Shown piece after piece: positions 58,165 to 64,000 of a stretch of DNA of 64,000 nt; within the stretch, counting starts at the first letter, position 1; each line of letters opens with the position of its first letter. The notes under the pieces were generated by a model that saw only the letters and a list, made by a program, of their open reading frames with translations, was not told the origin of the DNA and ran no database searches. The DNA lies in contig NZ_CAJSLV010000046.1 in NCBI RefSeq assembly GCF_907177275.1, positions 62,001 to 126,000 of the forward strand, read 5' to 3'. The translations under genes were made by a program, and so were the position numbers. This stretch comes from Actinacidiphila cocklensis (lineage in GTDB: Bacteria > Actinomycetota > Actinomycetes > Streptomycetales > Streptomycetaceae).

Positions 58165-59647
58165 GCCCACGCACTTCTGGGTGCCGGAGCACGTCGACAC
58201 CTACGGGCCTCAGGTCGCGGACCTGTGCCGTCTGGCGAAGTTCGAGCCGGACCCCGAGCAGCAGATGGGGCTGGACGCCATCTTCGCGGTGGATGAGGCC
58301 GACAAGGTCGCGGCGCTGGAGGCCGCGGTCGTCGTGGGCCGACAGAACATGAAGACGGGCCTGTTCAAGATGGCCACGATCGGCTGGCTGTTCCTGCTGG
58401 ATCAGCGCCTGGTCGTCTGGAGCGCCCACGAGTTCCGGACGAGCCAGGAGGCGTTCCGGGACATGGAAGAGCTGATCATGGGGACGCCGCAGTTCGCCAA
58501 GCGGGTGAAGCAGATTCACCGCGGCAACGGTGATGAGGCGATCGAGCTGTTCGACGACCGGCGGCTGATCTTCAAGGCGCGGACGAAGAGCGGCGGCCGT
58601 GGGCTCAGCGGAGACAAGATCATTCTTGATGAGGGCTTCGCGCTCCAGCCATCGCACATGGGCAGCCTCTTCCCCACGCTGGCGGCCCGGCCGGATCCAC
58701 AGGTTGTGTACGGGAGTTCGGCCGGGAAGGTCGAGTCGGGCGTGCTGCGGGCCATCCGGGACCGCGGTCGGACCGGCGGGGACCCGTCGCTCGCGTACAT
58801 CGAGTACTGCGCGCCGCCCCCGAAAGAGGCGTGCGCGGACGGCGAGAACTGCACGCATGCCCGGGACGTGCAGGGGTGCGGCTGCGACAACATGGAGTTG
58901 ATCAAGGCCGCCAACCCCGCGATCGGGCGCCGGATCACCGTGTCCTACGTGAGGGGTGAGCGCCGCGCGCTGCCGCCGGCCGAGTTTGCGCGCGAGCGGA
59001 TGGGCTGGTGGGACGACCCGATCGGCAGCGAAGTCCCGATCAAGCCCGCCGAGTGGACGGCGTGCCTCGATGAGGAGTCGCGGCGCACGGGCTCGGTGGC
59101 GCTGGCGGTGGACATCACCCCGGACCGGTCGGTGTCCAGCATCGCGATCTCCGGGCGCCGGGCGGACGGCCTGGTGCACGGCGAGGTGATCGAGCACCGG
59201 GCCGGTACGGGCTGGGTGGTCGACCGGATCGTCGAGCTGTTCAAGACGGTCCAGCCGACGCCGGTGGCGCTGGTCATCGACCCGGCCGGCCCGGCCGGGT
59301 CACTGGAGAAGAAGCTCCTGGAGAAGGGCTTCAGCACCGACAAGGAACTGCTGCCGGGGGCGTGGCGGCTGCACTTCATGGGGTCGCGCGAGTACGCGCA
59401 GGCGTGCGGGGCGCTGGCGGACGACATCGCCAACGGCGAGTTCCGGCACATCGGCCAGGCCCCGCTGGACACCGCGGTGGAGGGCGTGGCCACGCGGCCG
59501 CTGGCGGAGGCGTGGGCCTGGTCCCGCGGCAAGAGCGGCGCGACGATCGCGCCGCTGGTCGCGGTCACCCTGGCCCGCCACGGTCACGCCACGTTCGGAG
59601 TCACAGAGCCCGTGGCGCCCTTCGCGCTCTTCGGAAAAGGGAGGTAA
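58148..59647 (+). CDS. terL: Terminase large subunit
   Basis: This encodes 499 residues from GTG 58148. The ATPase part has a Walker A-like VVVGRQNMKTG (about 64) and Walker B DKIILDEGF (about 157). The nuclease part starts with the metal-binding Asp in VALAVDITPDRS (about 320), with another acidic site in LVIDPAGPAG and the C-terminal Asp region (QAPLDTAVEG). It cuts and pumps DNA into the prohead. A short C-rich insertion (CADGENCTHARDVQGCGCD) between the two domains is also visible. Confidence 0.92.
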   Translation: MAELVRPTHFWVPEHVDTYGPQVADLCRLAKFEPDPEQQMGLDAIFAVDEADKVAALEAAVVVGRQNMKTGLFKMATIGWLFLLDQRLVVWSAHEFRTSQEAFRDMEELIMGTPQFAKRVKQIHRGNGDEAIELFDDRRLIFKARTKSGGRGLSGDKIILDEGFALQPSHMGSLFPTLAARPDPQVVYGSSAGKVESGVLRAIRDRGRTGGDPSLAYIEYCAPPPKEACADGENCTHARDVQGCGCDNMELIKAANPAIGRRITVSYVRGERRALPPAEFARERMGWWDDPIGSEVPIKPAEWTACLDEESRRTGSVALAVDITPDRSVSSIAISGRRADGLVHGEVIEHRAGTGWVVDRIVELFKTVQPTPVALVIDPAGPAGSLEKKLLEKGFSTDKELLPGAWRLHFMGSREYAQACGALADDIANGEFRHIGQAPLDTAVEGVATRPLAEAWAWSRGKSGATIAPLVAVTLARHGHATFGVTEPVAPFALFGKGR

Positions 59648-59651
59648 CGCC

Positions 59652-59885
59652 ATGGCTGTCGCACTGATCGAGCGCGTGCCGGTCGAGCGGATCAACGAGC
59701 AGGCCCAGCAGCTGCGATTCTGGCGGACCGTCGCGACGGTGCTGGCAGGCCTGCTGTGGGGGCTCGGCTGGCTCGCGGCGCGCAGCTGCGCGGTGGCCTG
59801 GCTGGCCGTCGCGTGGGCGGTCGCCGCGGTGCGCGTCGGGTGGGCCGACGCACGGCGGCCGCCCCGCGAGGGCGGGACCGGCTGA
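59652..59885 (+). CDS. Small membrane protein
   Basis: This encodes 77 residues. One hydrophobic hairpin (TVATVLAGLLWGLGWLAARSCAVAWLAVAWAVAAV) precedes a basic C-terminus. It sits between terminase and portal genes and its stop overlaps the portal start by one base. Function is unknown. Confidence 0.65.
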   Translation: MAVALIERVPVERINEQAQQLRFWRTVATVLAGLLWGLGWLAARSCAVAWLAVAWAVAAVRVGWADARRPPREGGTG

Positions 59886-61258
59886 TGGGGCTGCTGGAGC
59901 GGATCAACGCGCAGCGGGCACCGGCGCGGCCGCGGAACCTGAGCCTCGACGAGTACGCCCAGTTCTTCACCTTCGGCGGGAACCAGTACCCGCTGCTGCA
60001 GACGACGTACTCGACGATCGACCAGGAGCGGATCGCGTGGTCCGCGGACTGGGCGGCGAAGTCCAGCGGCCCGGTGTTCTCGCTGGTCCTCGCCCGCATG
60101 CAGGTCTTCTCCCAGGTCCGCTTCCAGTGGACCCGCTTCACCGGGTCGCAGCCCGGCGACCTGTTCGGCACGTCGGACCTGGCGGTGCTGGAACGGCCGT
60201 GGCCGGGCGGGACGACCGCCGATCTCCTGGCGCGCATGGAGTGGGACGCCTCGGCGTCCGGGAACGCCTACATCCGCCGCAAGGGCTCGACCCTGCACCG
60301 ACTGAACCCGGCATGGGTGATCATCGTGCTGGGCTCGCAGGAGAACGCCCCGGACCCAGGAGCCGCGGCCGACACGACGGTCGCCGGGTACCTGTACGTG
60401 CCGCCCGGCGCGAAGCCGCAGTTCTTCCTCCCGTCGCAGGTCTGCCACTACGCGCCGCTGCCCGACCCCGATCGGCACTTCCTGGGGATGAGCTGGATCA
60501 CCCCGGTCCTGAGGGACCTGCAGGGCGACCAGATGGCCACCGAGCACAAGTACAAGTTCTTCGAGAACGGGGCCACACCGAACCTGGCGATCCGGTTCGA
60601 GCCGACCGTGCCGATCGAGCACGTCAAGGCGTTCATGGAGCTGGTCGAGGAAGAGCACCGCGGCGCCGCGAACGCCTTCAAGACGATGTACCTGGGCGGC
60701 GGCGGCAGTCCGGTGCCGGTCGGCAACACCTTCAAGGACATGGACTACGCCGTGATCCAGGGCCGGGCGGAATCCCGTCTCGCTTCCGCGGCCGGCGTCC
60801 CGCCCAGCTGGGTGGCGTTCTTCGAGGGGGTGCAGGGCTCGACGCTGAACGCCGGGAACTACAACTCGGCCCGGCGTCGGTTCTCCGACGGCACGATGGC
60901 GCACCTGTGGGGCAACGCGGCCTCGTCGCTGCAGCAGATCCTCACCGCGCCAGCGGGCGCGAGCCTCTGGTACGACGCCCGGATCCCGTTCATGCGCGAG
61001 GACGCCGGCGACCTGGCCTCGGTCCAGTCGCAGGAGGCGGCCACGATCGCGGCGCTGATCCGGGACGGCTTCATCCCCGAGACGGTGGTCGCCGCGGTGC
61101 GCAACAACGACTGGAGCCTGCTCAAGCACTCCGGTCTGACCTCGGTCCAGCTGGTGCCGCCGTCCAGCGGCCAGGAACCGGTGCCCGGCTTCTCGCCCGG
61201 TACGGACCCCGGGCCGGTACCGGCCCCTGCCAACGGGAAGGAAGTGGCGCGCAGATGA
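59885..61258 (+). CDS. Portal protein (HK97 type)
   Basis: This encodes 457 residues. The typical portal pattern is present: the early MEWDASASGNAYIRRKGSTLHRLNPAWV, the stem region WITPVLRDLQGDQMATEHKYKFFENGATPNLAIRF and the crown/clip AGVPPSWVAFFEGVQGSTLNAGNYNSARRRFSDGTMAHLWGNAASSLQQILTAP. It forms the dodecameric DNA entry ring. It overlaps the protease-capsid gene by 4 bp. Confidence 0.92.
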   Translation: MGLLERINAQRAPARPRNLSLDEYAQFFTFGGNQYPLLQTTYSTIDQERIAWSADWAAKSSGPVFSLVLARMQVFSQVRFQWTRFTGSQPGDLFGTSDLAVLERPWPGGTTADLLARMEWDASASGNAYIRRKGSTLHRLNPAWVIIVLGSQENAPDPGAAADTTVAGYLYVPPGAKPQFFLPSQVCHYAPLPDPDRHFLGMSWITPVLRDLQGDQMATEHKYKFFENGATPNLAIRFEPTVPIEHVKAFMELVEEEHRGAANAFKTMYLGGGGSPVPVGNTFKDMDYAVIQGRAESRLASAAGVPPSWVAFFEGVQGSTLNAGNYNSARRRFSDGTMAHLWGNAASSLQQILTAPAGASLWYDARIPFMREDAGDLASVQSQEAATIAALIRDGFIPETVVAAVRNNDWSLLKHSGLTSVQLVPPSSGQEPVPGFSPGTDPGPVPAPANGKEVARR

Positions 61259-63432
61259 CGCGCAAGCGCAAGCGCGGCGAGGGAGACGGCTGGTACCGGA
61301 TCGCCAACGCCGCCGCCGGGGACGGCCCGGTGCAGATCCTGATCTACGACGAGATCGGCATGTGGGGCGTGACCGCCTCCGACTTCATCCGCGACCTGTC
61401 CGCCGCCGGGGAGCGCGCCGTCGAGGTGCACATCAACTCCGGCGGCGGAGACGTCTTCGAGGCGTATGCCATCTACAACGCCCTCGTCGCCCGCCCCGGG
61501 GTGACGACGGTCGTCGACTCCCTGGCGGCCTCGGCCGCATCGGTCATCGCGATGGCGGGCGAGCAGCGGCTGATGGCCCGCACCTCCCAGATGATGATCC
61601 ACGACGCATCGGCCTACTCCGGTGGCAACGCCGAGGAGATGCAGCAGATGGTCGAGCGGCTGCAGACCGTCTCCGGTCAGATCGCGGGCATCTACGCCGA
61701 CACCGCCGGCGGCCAAGCGGACTACTGGCGCGACCTGATGCGCGCCGAGACCTGGTTCACCCCGGAACAGGCCCTGGAAGCAGGGCTGATCACCGGGGTC
61801 CTCAGCAGCACCCGCGAGCAGGCACCGGCCGCCGCGGTATCCCCGGGACCCGGGATCCAGGCGGCCGCCACGGCCGCACCCGACGCAGCAACCACCGCGG
61901 GTGCGCCCGCAACCGATGGAGAGGAACCGAACATGCCTCAGGACGAGGGCGCGCTGACCATCGAGGCCCGCCGTAGCCGCATCAGCGACATCGCCGGGCG
62001 GCTCCAGGAGATCGCCGGGCAGTTCCCGGCGGCCGTGCTGCCCACCGACCGGCAGGCCGAGTGGGACCAGCTCGTCGCCGAGCGGCGCGACCACCAGGCC
62101 GCGCTGGACGCCGTCGACGCCCGCAACGCGGTGCTCGCCGACATGCACGCCGGCCGACCCCAGACCCACGAGGCGCCGCAGGGCGGAGCCCCGGCCGCCG
62201 CCCAGCCGCAGCGGCCCGGGGCGCCCGCCGTGCACATCAGCCGCGACATCTACGACATCGCCGCGATCCGGCAGCAGGCCCGCAGCGCCGAGGAACTGCC
62301 CGCGCTGTACCGGGACAACGCCCTGCGGGCGATCGAGGCGGCCCGCTTCCCCGGCTCGAACCGGGAGGACGCGCAGACCAACGTCGAGCGGCTGCTGAAC
62401 ACCGTGCCCGACGACAAGCACGGCGAGCTGGCCCGCCGGATCCTCGCCACCGGCTCCCCGGGCTACAAGCGGGTGTTCGGCAACGCGCTGGCCGCGGGCA
62501 ACCCCGGCGCGCTGGGCAACCACGACGGGCAGATCCTCGCGCTGGGCGCGACCGGCGCGGGCGGCGAGTACGCGGTGCCGTTCGAGCTGGACCCGACGGT
62601 GCTGCTCACCTCGAATGGGTCGGTCAACCCGCTGCGGCAGATCGCCCGGGTGCAGCCGATCGTCGGCAAGGAGTACGACCTCGTCACCACCGCCGGTGTG
62701 ACCGTCTCCCGTGTCGCGGCGAACACCCCGGCCACGGACGGCTCCCCGACCCTGGGCCAGCCGACGATCAAGGCCGAGCGGGTGCAGGGCTTCATCCCGT
62801 TCAACATCGAGATCGAGGGCGACTGGACGGGCCTGCAGGCCTCCATGATGGAACTGCTGCGGGACGCCAAGGACATCGAGGAGGCCACCGCCTTCACCCT
62901 GGGCACCGGCACCTCGCCGGACGCCGGCGGCGTGGTCACCACGCTGAACGTCTCCAGCAAGGTCGACGGAGCGACGGGGGCGATCCTGTCGATCACCGAC
63001 CCGACGAACCTGGAGAACGCGCTGCCGCCCAGGTTCCGCAGCAACGCCTCCTACATGGGCTCGAAGACCATCTTCAACGCGTACAGGCAGCTGCTGCTCG
63101 CGCAGGCCGGTGCCGCGGGCGACCCGTGGAACCGCCCCTCGCAGGGACAGCCGGCCGAGTTCTTCGGCTACCCGGCGCACGAGGCCTCCGACATGGCCTC
63201 GACCGTCGCAGCGGGCAACAAGGTCCTGATGCTGGGCGACTTCAAGCGGGGCTTCATCATCGTCGACAAGGTCGGCATGAACATGGAGCTGGTCCCGCAC
63301 CTGGTACAGCAGGCCACCGCCGGCACCGGAGTCGGCATGCCGACCGGCCAGCGCGGCTACTACGCCTGGTGGAGGAACAACTCCCGCGTCATCATCGACA
63401 ACGCCTTCCGCCTGCTGACCATCCACGCCTGA
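61255..63432 (+). CDS. ClpP-like prohead protease fused to HK97 major capsid protein
   Basis: This encodes 725 residues. Residues 1-205 are an S14/ClpP-type maturation protease (VEVHINSGGGDVFEAYAIYNAL, catalytic Ser in DSLAASAASVIAMAG at about 93, His in MMIHDASAYSGG at about 117). An Ala/Pro linker leads to a scaffold-like delta region (about 227-330) and an HK97 coat domain (EYAVPFELDPTVLLTSNGSVNPLRQIARVQPI to RVIIDNAFRLLTIHA). An internal ATG at 61933, 7 nt after GGAGAGGA, could start the 499-residue capsid alone. Fusion phages with this layout are known; both products may be made. Confidence 0.92.
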   Translation: MTRKRKRGEGDGWYRIANAAAGDGPVQILIYDEIGMWGVTASDFIRDLSAAGERAVEVHINSGGGDVFEAYAIYNALVARPGVTTVVDSLAASAASVIAMAGEQRLMARTSQMMIHDASAYSGGNAEEMQQMVERLQTVSGQIAGIYADTAGGQADYWRDLMRAETWFTPEQALEAGLITGVLSSTREQAPAAAVSPGPGIQAAATAAPDAATTAGAPATDGEEPNMPQDEGALTIEARRSRISDIAGRLQEIAGQFPAAVLPTDRQAEWDQLVAERRDHQAALDAVDARNAVLADMHAGRPQTHEAPQGGAPAAAQPQRPGAPAVHISRDIYDIAAIRQQARSAEELPALYRDNALRAIEAARFPGSNREDAQTNVERLLNTVPDDKHGELARRILATGSPGYKRVFGNALAAGNPGALGNHDGQILALGATGAGGEYAVPFELDPTVLLTSNGSVNPLRQIARVQPIVGKEYDLVTTAGVTVSRVAANTPATDGSPTLGQPTIKAERVQGFIPFNIEIEGDWTGLQASMMELLRDAKDIEEATAFTLGTGTSPDAGGVVTTLNVSSKVDGATGAILSITDPTNLENALPPRFRSNASYMGSKTIFNAYRQLLLAQAGAAGDPWNRPSQGQPAEFFGYPAHEASDMASTVAAGNKVLMLGDFKRGFIIVDKVGMNMELVPHLVQQATAGTGVGMPTGQRGYYAWWRNNSRVIIDNAFRLLTIHA
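61921..61935 (+). promoter_or_regulatory. Internal ribosome-binding site and capsid start
   Basis: GGAGAGGA (61918-61925) followed 7 nt later by ATG 61933 lies exactly at the linker between the protease and capsid parts. It supports a second in-frame product, the capsid protein without protease. Confidence 0.65.
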
Positions 63433-63469
63433 CCGCTCCCGCGGCCGGACCCAAGGACCGAGGTAGGCA

Positions 63470-63835
63470 ATGAGTGAAGGAACGATCTTCGTAGCGACGG
63501 ACAGCATCCACGGCGAGTTCGAGGGCCGCCCGCTGTACCTCCACCAGGGCGTAACGACCGCGAGAGACGGGCACCCCGTGCTCGCGGCGTTCCCCGGCCA
63601 CTTCGTGCCGCTGCGGCCGACGTTCGAGGTGGAAGACGAGCCGGAAAAGGAGGCGGAGACGACCACCCCGGCGGACACCACCCCGCAGGCGTCTGCTCGG
63701 GCCGACCCGGCGGCCGCGCCGGCGCCGAAGGACGTCCGCGCCTGGGCGGCCGAGCAGGGCATCGACGCGCCGGCGCGGGGCAAGCTGCCCGACGCCCTCG
63801 TCGAGCAGTACCAGGCGGCCCAGCAGGGGGCGTGA
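63470..63835 (+). CDS. Phage protein with Lsr2-like C-terminal domain
   Basis: This encodes 121 residues. The N-terminal beta-rich part (GTIFVATDSIHGEFEGRPLYLHQGVTTARDGHPVLAAFPGHFVPL) looks like a capsid-associated protein. After a Thr/Pro/Ala linker the C-terminus DVRAWAAEQGIDAPARGKLPDALVEQYQAA closely follows the Lsr2 DNA-binding domain pattern (RAWA-x-E-x-G, RG-K/R, YQAA). The combined arrangement places an Lsr2-type module on a virion-region protein. SD GAGGTAGGCA precedes the ATG. Confidence 0.75.
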   Translation: MSEGTIFVATDSIHGEFEGRPLYLHQGVTTARDGHPVLAAFPGHFVPLRPTFEVEDEPEKEAETTTPADTTPQASARADPAAAPAPKDVRAWAAEQGIDAPARGKLPDALVEQYQAAQQGA

Positions 63836-63836
63836 C

Positions 63837-64000
63837 ATGCCGATCCTGACCCTGGACGAGGCCAAGCGGCAGCTGAAGATCCCGCTGGACGACACGTCCG
63901 ACGACATGGAGATCCAGGCCTACTGCGACGGCATCACGGCGGTCATCGAGGACTACAAGCACGAGGCCATCGCCCAGCGCACGGTCACCGAGGACATCGA
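63837..64000 (+). CDS. Head-tail connector protein, cut by window end
   Basis: The partial protein (54 residues visible), beginning MPILTLDEAKRQLKIPLDD, matches the start of gp6-like head-tail connectors (LTLDEAK-x-x-L-x-I). It follows the Lsr2-like gene directly, as expected after the capsid gene in HK97 phages. Confidence 0.85.
   Translation, partial: MPILTLDEAKRQLKIPLDDTSDDMEIQAYCDGITAVIEDYKHEAIAQRTVTEDI

Noticed and set aside
60859..63783. 974-codon minus-strand open frame opposite the portal and capsid genes
   Set aside because: Gly/Arg/Val-rich without motifs; the sense strand encodes unmistakable portal, protease and capsid proteins.

Overview
The window is high-GC actinobacterial DNA, almost certainly from a Streptomyces or close Streptomycetaceae relative. 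The evidence is the near-universal G/C at third codon positions, many GTG and TTG starts, ATGA/GTGA gene overlaps, a DUF5753 XRE regulator paired with a DUF397 protein, and a SapB-type ram cluster. All assignments come from reading the sequence and translations; no database search was run.

Chromosomal part (1 to about 37,180). From 0.1 to 11.4 kb there is ordinary housekeeping and accessory content. It includes an NmrA-like oxidoreductase, an orphan LuxR-type response regulator, a truncated MFS remnant, a methyltransferase, a cell-wall amidase and two membrane proteins. A minus-strand operon follows (GT4 glycosyltransferase, methyltransferase, alpha/alpha-barrel protein), facing a KstR-like TetR regulator across a perfect TnnAACnnGTTnnA operator. 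A divergent SDR/MmyB-type regulator pair comes next. From 11.5 to 18.6 kb lies a complete class III lanthipeptide cluster of SapB (ram/amf) type: regulator ramR, synthetase ramC, a 40-residue precursor ramS, and exporters ramA and ramB, with a 16-bp perfect hairpin between ramS and ramA. At 20.1 to 25.6 kb is an ECF-type transporter operon with two secreted, membrane-anchored proteins. From 25.6 to 37 kb are a DHA2 exporter with a C-terminal MarR-like domain, a peptidoglycan-binding protein, a HAD phosphatase, a GDT1/UPF0016 cation exporter behind a yybP-ykoY (Mn2+) riboswitch, a DedA protein, an orphan family 2B encapsulin shell with a cyclic-nucleotide-binding domain, a DUF4239 protein and a Lys/Pro/His-repeat envelope protein.

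Integrated element (about 37,182 to beyond the right edge). The boundary is the 3' part of a tRNA-Val(UAC) gene, the attachment-site remnant, next to a tyrosine integrase. A lambda-like immunity region follows: an XRE repressor divergent from a small Cro-like protein, with three 17-bp palindromic operators between them. A long run of small, translationally coupled early genes comes next. One is a replication-initiator-like protein whose coding sequence contains six helically phased palindromic iterons, a probable origin. An atypical C5-cytosine methyltransferase is also present. Then comes a conjugation-type module (Spd-like membrane proteins, DUF2637, FtsK/TraB translocase) followed by three strong inverted repeats. 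A cargo cassette of visibly lower GC (TIGR04255 protein, HTH protein, unknown; then a DUF4760-like protein) sits between two copies of the same small gene, one truncated.

The right end is a phage morphogenesis module: HNH endonuclease, candidate cos region, terminase small and large subunits, portal, a ClpP-like protease fused to an HK97 capsid protein, a protein with an Lsr2-like C-terminus, and a head-tail connector cut by the window end. The element therefore combines actinomycete integrative-conjugative (AICE) features with a tailed-phage head module. Its far end, tail and lysis genes are outside the window.
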